Shown here: piece by piece, positions 43,015 through 52,135 of the stretch | Numbering within the stretch: the stretch's first letter is position 1 | Layout: every line of letters begins with the position of its first letter | Source of the DNA: Prochloron sp. SulCav_FS08_3_32_3330 | GTDB taxonomy: Bacteria; Cyanobacteriota; Cyanobacteriia; Cyanobacteriales; DYNF01 | DNA length: 52,595 nt | Direction: 5' to 3' | Assembly (NCBI GenBank): GCA_020721205.1 | Contig: DYNF01000022.1 | Span: forward strand, 1 to 52,595 | Translations under genes and position numbers: made by a program | The notes under the pieces: generated by a model | The model's database searches: none | What the model saw: the letters and a program-made list of their open reading frames with translations, nothing else | What the model was told of the DNA's origin: nothing

Positions 43015-43170
43015 TTAATTCTCTATAGTTTGAGAGGAATTAATAGTAATATTCTGTGTATTATGAATATCTTTTTTAGAGCGTTGAGCTAAAGTTAATA
43101 AAAGATAAACCACAATCAAATATAAAATAGCAAGAGTAGGAATGATAATGTGTAAATTATTAAAATTCAT
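43015..43170 (-). CDS. Small single-pass membrane protein (51 residues)
   Basis: An open frame with one strong hydrophobic segment, IIIPTLAILYLIVVYLLLTL, followed by AQRSKKD and a polar tail. The layout (short N-terminus, one helix, basic stop-transfer, short soluble tail) is that of small subunits of photosynthetic or respiratory complexes, but I do not recognise a specific one. No good Shine-Dalgarno is visible, which lowers confidence. Convergent with murI. Confidence 0.45.
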   Translation of the reverse strand: MNFNNLHIIIPTLAILYLIVVYLLLTLAQRSKKDIHNTQNITINSSQTIEN

Positions 43171-43383
43171 GGCTTTTTTACAGGTCGAAAAGGGGAGGTA
43201 TTAAGAAATAAGGTGGTATTGTTTTTAGAAAAATCCGCAGGAAAAACCTCTGATTTTTGAACATTAAAACCAGAACTTTTACCTTAAGGAAAAACTACTC
43301 AAGACAATGTTACTTCTATTATGTCATGAAACACAACAATTTTTATCAAGGGAAAAAAGCCTGTAAAGCTTATAATATCTAAA

Positions 43384-43455
43384 AGCTGGTGACAAGATTT
43401 GAACTTGCGACCGGCTGATTACAAATCAGCTGCTCTACCACTGAGCTACACCAGC
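43384..43455 (-). tRNA. trnT: tRNA-Thr (UGU anticodon)
   Basis: Read on the minus strand: acceptor stem GCTGGTG/CACCAGC, D arm GCTC-AGTGGTA-GAGC, anticodon arm with loop TTTGTAA giving anticodon TGT, variable loop, and T arm GCAAG-TTCAAAT-CTTGT. All stems pair; 72 bases without encoded CCA. Decodes ACA and other Thr codons. Confidence 0.95.
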
Positions 43456-43565
43456 AAGGTTTAATTAAATAATCTCAACTTATTTAATCAAAAGTCAAAA
43501 AAACTTATTTTTTAACTCTAATCTACGATTTTAAACTAATAAGTTGAGATTGTCAAGAAATTTGA

Positions 43566-44483
43566 TTAGCTTTTTTTCGCCACAATGGTGCGATGACGAG
43601 GACTATTGATGGTAATAGTGGGAGGTTCAAAACCTGCTGAAATTAAGGCTTTTTCTACGTCAAAAGTCATATAATCATCTAAATAGGGTTCGGTACTTTT
43701 CAACAAGGTAAAGACGTAAGGAGGGAATTTTTGAAAGGCATCAGAATAGGGATTCATGTCCATAATCGTTAAATAGCCCCCCGGACGTAATAACCGCCAT
43801 GCTTCTTTAAATATATCTTTTGAGGGTTTTTGGGGTAATTCATGAAACATTAAACAGGAGGAAATTAAATCAAAGGATTGATCTGCTAATCCTGTATTTT
43901 CGGCACAACGGTGAACCCATTTGATATTATAATTCTTGGTTCTTGCTTGATATTGTGCTACTGCGAGAAAATAAGAGGATAGATCTAAACCTGTAATCTC
44001 GGCATTGGGATATAATTCCTGTAAGGTAAAGCTACTCATGCCTACGCTACAGCCTAAGTCTAGTATTTTTTGAGGGGTAATTTTTAATTGTTCTTTAATT
44101 ACGTTATGATAACTAGAGCGTAATTTGCGATCGCCGTCAATATTTTCTTCCCCCCAGATTTTGGCATGGACAGCATAAGCGGCAGATTCCACTTCAAAAG
44201 CGGCTTCCCAACTTAAATTTCCTGTATCATAGGAGTGAAAAGTAGTTACATAATATTCAGGATATTGAATATTAGGATTTTCAATTTTAGCTTGTTCAGT
44301 TTTCCAGTCGTGTTGGGAGAGTTTTTTAACGGTTTCTGTCCAAGGGACACCAATTTTTTCGGCACGTTTTACCATCATTTGATGTGCTTGTGCTTTCATA
44401 AAATTAGCTAGAGGTTTAACGGATAAAATAAAATTAATCAGACGAGAAGTAAAATCAGTTTGAGAAGTTGCACTAACAGCCAT
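43566..44483 (-). CDS. Class I SAM-dependent methyltransferase
   Basis: A 305-residue protein. The SAM-binding motif I is ILDLGCSVGMSSFTL near residue 150, then ITGLDLSSYFLAVAQ and SCLMFHELPQ, followed by LLRPGGYLTIMDMNP, the standard class I order. The N-terminal 120 residues are a helical region common in cyanobacterial members of this group. Substrate unknown; small molecules such as quinones or lipids are typical for this type. The upstream region has two hairpins and a long heptamer array, so it is probably its own transcription unit. Confidence 0.85.
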   Translation of the reverse strand: MAVSATSQTDFTSRLINFILSVKPLANFMKAQAHQMMVKRAEKIGVPWTETVKKLSQHDWKTEQAKIENPNIQYPEYYVTTFHSYDTGNLSWEAAFEVESAAYAVHAKIWGEENIDGDRKLRSSYHNVIKEQLKITPQKILDLGCSVGMSSFTLQELYPNAEITGLDLSSYFLAVAQYQARTKNYNIKWVHRCAENTGLADQSFDLISSCLMFHELPQKPSKDIFKEAWRLLRPGGYLTIMDMNPYSDAFQKFPPYVFTLLKSTEPYLDDYMTFDVEKALISAGFEPPTITINSPRHRTIVAKKS

Positions 44484-44532
44484 AATTTTTTTGATTTTTT
44501 AAATATTTAGTTAATCAATATTTTGAAACTAT

Positions 44533-44554
44533 AAAACCCGTCTTTACGGGTTTT
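44533..44554 (-). terminator. Hairpin terminator downstream of the HD phosphohydrolase gene
   Basis: AAAACCCGT / ACGGGTTTT with a four-base loop. On the minus strand the stem ends in a TTTTAT run. It lies between the HD gene and the methyltransferase. Confidence 0.65.
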
Positions 44555-44560
44555 GTTTGG

Positions 44561-44588
44561 GTAGCAACGGGTTTTAACCCGTTGCTAC
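44561..44588. repeat. Perfect 13-base-pair hairpin
   Basis: GTAGCAACGGGTT / AACCCGTTGCTAC with a two-base loop. Shares the ACGGGTT core with the neighbouring terminator hairpin and resembles a cyanobacterial interspersed palindrome. Confidence 0.8.
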
Positions 44589-44740
44589 TTTTGAATTTTG
44601 AATTTTAAATTTTGAATTTTGAATTTTAAATTTTGAATTTTAAATTTTGAATTTTGAATTTTAAATTTTGAATTTTAAATTTTGAATTTTAAATTTTAAA
44701 TTTTGAATTTTAAATTTTAAATTTTAAATTTTGAATTTTA
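44588..44740. repeat. Long heptanucleotide array (TTTTGAA/TTTTAAA), ~22 copies
   Basis: About 153 bases made of seven-base units in two variants, TTTTGAA and TTTTAAA, mixed in irregular order. The phase is kept throughout. It ends 16 bases before the stop codon of the HD phosphohydrolase gene. Longest array in the window. Confidence 0.97.
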
Positions 44741-44756
44741 TGGAGGGAGGGTGTTT

Positions 44757-47165
44757 TCAAAGGGGTGGCTTAAACGGTTCTAAAGCGGCTTTCGGATAGG
44801 CGATCCTTTGATGATTAAATTGTTGCCAAACTCGTACAAATACATTAGCAATGATCGGTAATTCTTCCCATTTTAAACCACTAGCGATTAATTGTCCATC
44901 TTGCCAACGTGCCTTAAATATTTTTTTGAGAGTGTTTAAAGCTTGATCTGCTGTAACATCTTTCATCGATCGCAAGGCGGCTTCACTACCATCAGCTAAC
45001 ATTAAAATACCTGTTTCCCTTGATTGGGGAATCGGTCCATCATAACGAAAATCCGATTCTACGATCGCTCTACGATCATGATCCGAGCGTTCTCTTGCTT
45101 TAAAATAGAAATAAGAAATTAATAAAGTACCTTGATGTTCGGGAATAAAATCTCGGATCGCTTTAGGTAAGCCACATTTTTTTGCCATGACGATGCCTTG
45201 AGTAACGTGCTTTTTAATGATTTGCGCACTGACCCAAGGATCAGCGATCTGATCATGTTTATTAGGACCGCCCATTTGATTTTCAATAAAACCGAGGGGA
45301 TCGTGCATTTTACCAATATCATGATATAAAGTTCCCGCACGGATTAACTCCACATTGCAATATAATTCCCGGGCGGCGGCTTCGGCTAAAGATGCCACAA
45401 ATAAAGTATGTTGAAAAGTGCCGGGGGCTTCCGTTGCCAAGCGTTTTAATAAAGGACGGTTGGGATTACATAATTCTGCTAATCTGATGGGGGTAATGAG
45501 GTCAAATAGTTTTTCCAAGTAAGGAGAAATTCCTAAAGCAAGGATACACCAAGCCACACCCGATAAACCATAAATACCCGCTTCCATTAAAACTACTGTC
45601 CAAATACTTTCTACGGCGGCACTGGGGATTAAATTTAAAATTAAATGAGTGCCACCTTGGGCTAAACCTACTCCCATCCCTAAAAAGGCGAGTTCTTCTC
45701 GGGATCTTAAACGGGCGGCGATCGCCCCGGCGACGATACTGCCTACGGATCCAGCGATTAAATATTCCCAGCCCATCCCGGCGGTAGTCCAAGAGACTAA
45801 ACCTGTTAAAATTGTGACTTGAGCAATAGCGATCGCCGGATTATAAAAGCTACTGACCAGAAAACCAATCACAGGAAGGGGAGTATAAGGAATTTTAGTA
45901 ATCGCCGTTAAAGGAGGGGCTAAACTGAGTAAACCGAGTAAAATATAATCCCGAAGACGTAAAGGACGATGAATTTTTCGCAAAAAGAGGCAAAATACTC
46001 CCACTGAACCTGTAACCATTAAACCAGAAATAATTAAACCTTTCCAGTTCACACTACGACGACTGAGGTTAAAACTATCTAATAAAACAAATTGTGATTG
46101 AGTAATGGTTTCTCCGCCTTTGACAATGGTTTCACCTTGCTTAACCATAACTATAACTGGTTCTACTTCTTCCATCGCTTTTTCAGCCCTTGCCTTCGTT
46201 TCCTCTGGATTTTCGACTAAATTAGGTTGTAAAGTAGTTAAGAGGAATTTCTGAATAATAGGAGTAATTTCACTGTCCACTCGCCAGTGAAGATAAAGAT
46301 TAATCGTTGCTTCTAGTTGGTTTTTGGGTAAACCCTTTGGTATACCTTGGGTAAGAATACCCCTTGCAATCTCAAAAATGTGGGTTTGGGTTTCTATCCA
46401 TGCTGGATCATTTAAACTTAATAAGAGGGTTTTTTCTTCCAAAGTTAATTCTATGGATAGATCTTTCGCAAACTGATCCCAACCTTGTTGATAGCGTTGT
46501 CTAGCTAATTCAATTTGAGTTAAAATGGTTTCAAATTCAAATTTTGATCCTTTTTTTTGATAATTTTTTAGTTCAGAAAAAGCTTGAATAGCTTTAGGAT
46601 TATCCTGAGATAAAGGGGATTTATTTTCTTCAATTAGTTTTTTAAAATTTTTCCATTCTTGTTCATTACAAGCTCTTAAATAATGTTGACTATCAAGGGA
46701 AATTATACTTCTTTTTAAAAAGGGCATAACCCCCGTATTCTCACGAATTTGGTCTATTTGATTGATAAAATTTGATAAATTTACTTCAATTTGTGCTGTC
46801 ATTTCTTGATCAATTTTGAGGACGGGAACTACTCCAGTTTTTGCTTCTTTTCGTTTTTCTTCGGTAGTTTGTTTATCTTCAAACTTGCCATCGGTAGGGG
46901 CAATAATCGTTTCCGTTGCAATAGTATCCACTGCTAATTTTGGTTGATTATAAAAACGATAACCTACCACAGAAGTTAAAGTGGCGATCGTCGTAATTAA
47001 AATGAGGGGGGAATGGGTTTTTTTGATATGATAAGCTAATTTTGTTTGTTTTAGAGGATCAATTGAAGAATAAGGGGGAAAACTCGGTTGTTTTGTTTCT
47101 TTTAGCCAAGATAATAACAAATTAATTTGTTTTAATTTTTGGATTAATAAATTGAATCTGTCCAT
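44757..47165 (-). CDS. 7TM-HD phosphohydrolase, PgpH-type c-di-AMP phosphodiesterase
   Basis: An 802-residue membrane protein. One N-terminal membrane segment (about 50-70) is followed by an extracytoplasmic 7TMR-HDED domain (about 80-360), seven closely spaced membrane helices (about 375-570), and a cytoplasmic HD domain (about 580-790) with HTLFVASLAEAAA and LYHDIGKMHDP near 613. This is the PgpH architecture, a family that hydrolyses cyclic di-AMP, linked to osmotic and potassium control. The substrate is inferred from the family. The HD metal-binding residues are present, so it should be active. Confidence 0.88.
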   Translation of the reverse strand: MDRFNLLIQKLKQINLLLSWLKETKQPSFPPYSSIDPLKQTKLAYHIKKTHSPLILITTIATLTSVVGYRFYNQPKLAVDTIATETIIAPTDGKFEDKQTTEEKRKEAKTGVVPVLKIDQEMTAQIEVNLSNFINQIDQIRENTGVMPFLKRSIISLDSQHYLRACNEQEWKNFKKLIEENKSPLSQDNPKAIQAFSELKNYQKKGSKFEFETILTQIELARQRYQQGWDQFAKDLSIELTLEEKTLLLSLNDPAWIETQTHIFEIARGILTQGIPKGLPKNQLEATINLYLHWRVDSEITPIIQKFLLTTLQPNLVENPEETKARAEKAMEEVEPVIVMVKQGETIVKGGETITQSQFVLLDSFNLSRRSVNWKGLIISGLMVTGSVGVFCLFLRKIHRPLRLRDYILLGLLSLAPPLTAITKIPYTPLPVIGFLVSSFYNPAIAIAQVTILTGLVSWTTAGMGWEYLIAGSVGSIVAGAIAARLRSREELAFLGMGVGLAQGGTHLILNLIPSAAVESIWTVVLMEAGIYGLSGVAWCILALGISPYLEKLFDLITPIRLAELCNPNRPLLKRLATEAPGTFQHTLFVASLAEAAARELYCNVELIRAGTLYHDIGKMHDPLGFIENQMGGPNKHDQIADPWVSAQIIKKHVTQGIVMAKKCGLPKAIRDFIPEHQGTLLISYFYFKARERSDHDRRAIVESDFRYDGPIPQSRETGILMLADGSEAALRSMKDVTADQALNTLKKIFKARWQDGQLIASGLKWEELPIIANVFVRVWQQFNHQRIAYPKAALEPFKPPL

Positions 47166-47214
47166 AAATAAGAGGAAATAAGAAATAAATAATAAAACAA
47201 TAATAAAACAATAA

Positions 47215-48111
47215 TTAACGGATAACTCGTTTTTGGAGAAGATCAGGGGGGGCTACAGGAATAGAAGGATTAATAAGAGTATTATGAGTATCGCTGACTC
47301 CACACCAGAGGGCAAATAATTGTTGTGTGAGGCTGTCACAGGTAGCAAAAAGGGATTGTTGTTTAAATTTTACTCTCCATTTTAAAGGAAGTTGATCCCA
47401 TCCATGATAAAGTCCGCTTAAACTTCCGGTTAAAGTGGTGGTAAGTAAAGGTTCAATTATGGTATTTTTAGCACGATTAAGACTAATTTCTATATTTCCT
47501 ATTGTATCGCTAAAATAATAAATTGCCATCGCTAAAGGGGTATTTTCAGGTTGAGGATATTGTTGCACAATTTTGCTAATTTCCCTTGAACTTTTATGGA
47601 TTTTTTTTTGTTGATTAATTATTACTAATTTTTCGGTTAAAGGAGTTTCAATATTGATAATTTGTTCTAATAGTTGTTCCAAAAAAAATTGAGGTTTAAT
47701 GATTTCTTTGAAAATTAAACTTAATGTTTTAGCAAAAATAATTAAATCTAATTTCACTGATGGTAAAGTAGATAAATTTTGATCTTCAGGGAAAATATTA
47801 TTTAATTGTTGTTCCCATAAATATAAACTTTCATGACAATAAATATTAAGGGGAAGGGTCGCAAGGGCAAGTTTAGCACTATGATTTAATTGTTGTAAAT
47901 CTATTAATTTATGTTTAGTTTCAGGGGAAAAATAAGCCCCTTGATAGTTAATTAAATCCTCAATTATTTGCCATTGTAATTGACTCCAAGAAGAAAGATG
48001 AATTTTCTCGAAAGAATTAGGTTTAAAAATTGAAGGGGCATGAATTAATTGTTCAGCAATTAAATTACCAATTAAACAGCCTTGAAAACGGTCTAATAAG
48101 GTTTTTTTCAT
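47215..48111 (-). CDS. Degenerate ADP-ribosylglycohydrolase-fold protein
   Basis: A 298-residue protein. The start FQGCLIGNLIAEQL and late LTGSLSGLYHGWDQLPLKW resemble the first and last motifs of ADP-ribosylglycohydrolases, where GD and D residues bind magnesium. Here the metal-binding aspartates at the first motif are absent, so catalysis is doubtful. A divergent paralogue with another role is possible. It ends 50 bases before the HD phosphohydrolase gene on the same strand, so the two may be co-transcribed. Confidence 0.6.
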   Translation of the reverse strand: MKKTLLDRFQGCLIGNLIAEQLIHAPSIFKPNSFEKIHLSSWSQLQWQIIEDLINYQGAYFSPETKHKLIDLQQLNHSAKLALATLPLNIYCHESLYLWEQQLNNIFPEDQNLSTLPSVKLDLIIFAKTLSLIFKEIIKPQFFLEQLLEQIINIETPLTEKLVIINQQKKIHKSSREISKIVQQYPQPENTPLAMAIYYFSDTIGNIEISLNRAKNTIIEPLLTTTLTGSLSGLYHGWDQLPLKWRVKFKQQSLFATCDSLTQQLFALWCGVSDTHNTLINPSIPVAPPDLLQKRVIR

Positions 48112-48220
48112 AATAGTTATTATTTGTTTATTAAGATTAACTAATTAAAGATAATAGACATTAGTGCGAAAGTCTAACTAATAATTAATTATAATAGTGT
48201 TTTCGTCAATTCTCCTATTC

Positions 48221-48248
48221 ATTACTCATTACTCATTACTTATTACTC
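48221..48248. repeat. Heptanucleotide tandem repeat (ATTACTC)n
   Basis: Four copies of ATTACTC with one substitution, in the gap between the two minus-strand genes at 47215-48111 and 48265-49527. Confidence 0.88.
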
Positions 48249-48264
48249 GACTTCTACAAGAAGT

Positions 48265-49527
48265 CTAATTAATCCTAGTTTCCGGGTCTATTGTAAAATA
48301 AAAAGTTGTACCTTGATTCGGTTGAGAATCACACCAAATTAAACCGCCATGACGATGAATAATTTTTTGGACAGTAGATAAACCAATACCTGTACCCTTA
48401 AATTCTTCTTGATCATGTAATCTTTGAAAAGGAATAAAAATATTTTTTACTTCTTTCATCTCAAAACCGATTCCATTATCTTGAATAAAATAAATAGGGA
48501 GAGATTTTTGATGAATTTTAGTTTTTTCCAGTTCAGAAATAAAACATTGAGGAAAAGATATCTCCTTTTGATCTATAGAAATAACGCCAATTTTTATGAG
48601 AAGTTCATTTTCTTTTTTACTATATTTTACCCCATTATAAATTAAATTTTCAAGGGCAATTTTTAATAATCTTTGATCCCCTTTAACTTTTAAATCAGAT
48701 TCCACTAGAAACTTAATTTTTGGGGAGGAATTATTGATTAAAACTTCCTCAAAAATTTGGTTAGCAATTTCTGTTAAATTAACTGATTCAATCATAATTT
48801 GACGATTATTAATTTGAGATAAAATCATTAAACCATCAAGAGTTTCCATCATATTTAAACGAGAATCATCAATCAATTTAATATATTCTTGTGCCTCTAA
48901 ATCTAATTGAGTACCATACTGTTCTTGTAGTAAAATAGTTAAAGCATTAATATTAGCTAAAGAGTTGCGTAAATCGTGAGAAACTCGATAACTAAAAGCT
49001 TCTAATTCTTGATTTAATTTTTCTAGTTGATCCGTTCTTTGAAATAATTGTTCACTGGTTTTTTTAAGATTAATTTCAATCGTTTCCCTATTTTTTATTT
49101 CCTGTTGTAAATTTTGATTATTTTCGATTAATTTAAGTTGTAAACAACGAAATTTTAATTGATTTTTCACCCTCGTGATAACTTCCATTACATGAACAGG
49201 TTTTGTTAAATAATCCACTCCCCCCACTTCAAAAGCTTTTACTTTATCTAAAATTTCATCTAAAGCTGTCATAAAAATAACAGGAATTTCCGCAGTTTCT
49301 GGATTTTGTTTTAAAATTTTACAGACTTCATAACCATTTATATCAGGCATTTTTATATCTAATAAAATTAAATCAGGAGGGTCTATTTTTACACTATTAA
49401 GTGCTAATTTTCCCCCGGGGGCAATGCGAATTATATAGCCTTGATCTGATAACATTTGAGTTAAAACGTGTAAATTCGTAGCCGTATCATCTACAATTAA
49501 AATACTATGTTGTTTTGCCATAATCAC
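48265..49527 (-). CDS. Response regulator-histidine kinase (REC-HisKA-HATPase)
   Basis: A 420-residue cytoplasmic signalling protein. The N-terminal receiver (1-125) has phospho-acceptor aspartate in LILLDIKMP and lysine in YLTKPV. A coiled coil (130-175) follows, then HisKA with FSYRVSHDLRNSL (histidine near 183) and HATPase with NLIYNGVKYS, FIQDNGIGFE and GTGIGLSTV. The receiver-before-kinase order means it can take phosphate from another kinase, most likely the sensor kinase encoded 37 bases upstream, and relay it. No output domain is fused; the final target is not in the window. Confidence 0.92.
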   Translation of the reverse strand: MIMAKQHSILIVDDTATNLHVLTQMLSDQGYIIRIAPGGKLALNSVKIDPPDLILLDIKMPDINGYEVCKILKQNPETAEIPVIFMTALDEILDKVKAFEVGGVDYLTKPVHVMEVITRVKNQLKFRCLQLKLIENNQNLQQEIKNRETIEINLKKTSEQLFQRTDQLEKLNQELEAFSYRVSHDLRNSLANINALTILLQEQYGTQLDLEAQEYIKLIDDSRLNMMETLDGLMILSQINNRQIMIESVNLTEIANQIFEEVLINNSSPKIKFLVESDLKVKGDQRLLKIALENLIYNGVKYSKKENELLIKIGVISIDQKEISFPQCFISELEKTKIHQKSLPIYFIQDNGIGFEMKEVKNIFIPFQRLHDQEEFKGTGIGLSTVQKIIHRHGGLIWCDSQPNQGTTFYFTIDPETRIN

Positions 49528-49546
49528 AAAGATTAATAAGTTTTAA

Positions 49547-49570
49547 TTTTAAAGTTTTAAAGTTTTAAAG
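49547..49570. repeat. Octanucleotide tandem repeat (TTTTAAAG)n
   Basis: Three copies of TTTTAAAG lying across the stop codon of the sensor kinase gene at 49565-51937. Unlike the other arrays in the window its unit is eight bases. Confidence 0.85.
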
Positions 49571-51937
49571 ATAAGATTGAATTAAATCAAGAAGATAATT
49601 AAATTCATATTTATTGACTAAATTACGAATTTGATCCGCAATTTCTGAAAATTCTAAAGCTAGATTGTCAATCAGATTTAACATTAATTTAATATCGCCT
49701 CTTTGGGTTGCTTGATTAAATTCATTTAACCACATTTTAGATATTGTGCTTAAATCTATAGTCGTTACTTCTGCCCCTTTCAATAATCTTAGATTCTCTT
49801 GATTTAATAATTTATTTTTACCCATATTTTCCCGTTCTTTTTCTGTAGGAATGACCGCAGAAAATTGAACTAAAATCGGTAAAGATATGTGAAAAATTGT
49901 CCCTTGATTAACTTCCGATTGTACGGTAATTTTTCCTCCCATTAATTCTATCAGTTCTTTGCTAATAGTTAAACCTAAACCTGTTCCTTCTTTTGAGGTT
50001 AAACCTGTTTCTGTTTGACCAAAAGCTTCAAAAATAAGTCCATATTCTTCCTGAGAAATACCAATCCCTGTATCTTGAATCTGGATCATCAAAAGATAAT
50101 ATTTAAGGTCTGATTTAAGAACCTCAATATTTAATTTTTTGGCAATTGTTTGAACTATTTTTATATTTTCAGAACTATTAATTTGTTGATTTTTCCCTTG
50201 AGTTGGAATAATTTGTTGTTGACCAAAAATAACATTATCTGTCGGAAATTCCGCTAGTTTTACTGATAATTTAACAAAGCCTTTTTCCGTAAATTTTAAG
50301 CCATTACTCAACAGATTTAATAAAATTTGACGTAATTTAGTCGCATCGCTATATACCCATTGAGGAACGGTCTCAATCCCTTCAAAAATCAATTCTAAGC
50401 CCTTCTCTTGGGCTTTTAGGGTAAAAACATCCTTCAGTTCATTTAATAAGCTAAAAAGGTCAAAATAAGTAGATTGAATTTTCGTTTTTTTCGCTTCTAA
50501 TTTAGAGAGGTCTAAAAGATTATTAATCAAAGTTAAAAGATGTTTGCCACTATTATAAATCATCATCACTCTTTTGTGTTGATCCGGTGGAAATTTTGGG
50601 GATCTTAACATTAATTGAGAAAAGCCTAAAATTGAATTTAAAGGAGTGCGTAATTCATGACTCATATTAGCAATAAAAGCACTTTTTGCGTTACTAGCGG
50701 CTTCGGCGGCTTCTTTACTTTTTTCTAATCTTAATTCAAAGTTTTTTCGTTCAGTAATATCGGTAATAAATCCTTCTAAATAAAGTAATTGATTTTTTTG
50801 ATTAAAAATACCTTGACCTTTTTCCCAAACCCATTTTATTTGATTATTTGCCGTTTTAATTCGATAATTTATTTCAAAAGATTGATGATTTTTAAGGGAA
50901 TTTTGGATCGTTTCCCACACCATTTGTAAATCTTGTTTATCAATTAATTCCCCATAATTAATCCGTTTTGAATAAAAATCTTGAGGTAAATAACCTGTTA
51001 AATTATAAGTCCCTGCACTTAAAAAAATCATATTCCAATTATTATTATTTAAACAACGATAAACTATCCCCGGAAGATTACTCATTAAAGTAAATAAAAT
51101 TCTTTGATTTTCTACTAAACAATCTAAAACATTGTATAATTCTAAAGTTCTTTCTTTTACTTGTTTTTCTAATATTTGATTATAATTTTCAAGGATTTCT
51201 TTTGTTTTTTTCCTTTGACTAATATCCTGAAAAATTACCATTGCTTGAATAATATTACCTTCTTGATCATAAAGAGGAGTAGCAGTTACTTCTAAAGGGA
51301 TAATCTGATCTTTAACATGAATTTCTATATCATCAATAGTTACTTTTTTCCCTTTTAATGCTTGGTTAAAGGGCATTTTTTCTATTGGATAAAGCTTATT
51401 TGTATTAGCAATATAAGTTTGATAATATACCCCTAATTTTGCTGGAGAAATCTCGTTTATTTCTTCTTGAAAAAGTATTTGTTTCGCTTTAAAGTTAATA
51501 AATACTATTTTCCCATCTAAGTTATGGACGACAAAACCAATGGGTAAAAGTTCTAAAAATTGTTTAACTTGTGCTTCTCTATTTGATAATTCTTCAAAAC
51601 TAATCGTTATTTGTTTTATAATTTGATTAATAATTTGATTAATATCTTCTAATTCCCTAAAATCTTCCCATTTAAAAAAATCTTTCCCTTGATTTTCCTG
51701 TAATTTCTGGATTGTATTTTTAAAATTTATAAATTGGTTATTGAACCAATTTATAATCATAAATAAAAAAATAATTGTGATGACAAAAGCCAGAATAAAC
51801 AGAAAAAGAATGAGATAATTATAATTAATAATTTCTGTTTGAGATAACAGTAAATATCCCGTTAATCCTATTATTAAAATAACTTGAATAATAACAGGAA
51901 TAAGAATAACAATTTTTGAAGGAATTTGAGAAAACAT
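49565..51937 (-). CDS. Membrane PAS sensor histidine kinase
   Basis: A 790-residue sensor. Two membrane helices at the N-terminus (about 8-28 and 38-62) have almost no periplasmic loop. Then come a coil, PAS (about 125-235), a second PAS with PAC tail (about 275-395), HisKA with FIANMSHELRTPLNS (histidine near 428), and HATPase with NLLSNGLKF, QDTGIGIS and GTGLGLTI. The C-terminal 70 residues form a helical tail (MWLNEFNQATQRGDI...) seen in cyanobacterial kinases. With almost nothing outside the membrane, the signal is probably intracellular through PAS. Forms an operon with the REC-kinase gene 37 bases downstream. Confidence 0.92.
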   Translation of the reverse strand: MFSQIPSKIVILIPVIIQVILIIGLTGYLLLSQTEIINYNYLILFLFILAFVITIIFLFMIINWFNNQFINFKNTIQKLQENQGKDFFKWEDFRELEDINQIINQIIKQITISFEELSNREAQVKQFLELLPIGFVVHNLDGKIVFINFKAKQILFQEEINEISPAKLGVYYQTYIANTNKLYPIEKMPFNQALKGKKVTIDDIEIHVKDQIIPLEVTATPLYDQEGNIIQAMVIFQDISQRKKTKEILENYNQILEKQVKERTLELYNVLDCLVENQRILFTLMSNLPGIVYRCLNNNNWNMIFLSAGTYNLTGYLPQDFYSKRINYGELIDKQDLQMVWETIQNSLKNHQSFEINYRIKTANNQIKWVWEKGQGIFNQKNQLLYLEGFITDITERKNFELRLEKSKEAAEAASNAKSAFIANMSHELRTPLNSILGFSQLMLRSPKFPPDQHKRVMMIYNSGKHLLTLINNLLDLSKLEAKKTKIQSTYFDLFSLLNELKDVFTLKAQEKGLELIFEGIETVPQWVYSDATKLRQILLNLLSNGLKFTEKGFVKLSVKLAEFPTDNVIFGQQQIIPTQGKNQQINSSENIKIVQTIAKKLNIEVLKSDLKYYLLMIQIQDTGIGISQEEYGLIFEAFGQTETGLTSKEGTGLGLTISKELIELMGGKITVQSEVNQGTIFHISLPILVQFSAVIPTEKERENMGKNKLLNQENLRLLKGAEVTTIDLSTISKMWLNEFNQATQRGDIKLMLNLIDNLALEFSEIADQIRNLVNKYEFNYLLDLIQSYL

Positions 51938-52135
51938 AATATTAAAAGGTTCACTTTTAGATTATAGGCTGTTAATGATAGAATCTCAAATTAATAGAAT
52001 TATCAGGAGATATCCAGATAAATAGATTATACTTGAGATAATTAAAATTAATTCACCTAAATTTAGGTTAAAATAATATATCTCCTTAGTTTGTACTCAA
52101 AAACCCAAATTGTCAAAGAAATCGGATCGGAATCA

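Noticed and set aside
44588-44740. CRISPR-like or satellite array with spacers
   Set aside because: Seven-base units are contiguous without spacers; it is a simple tandem repeat.
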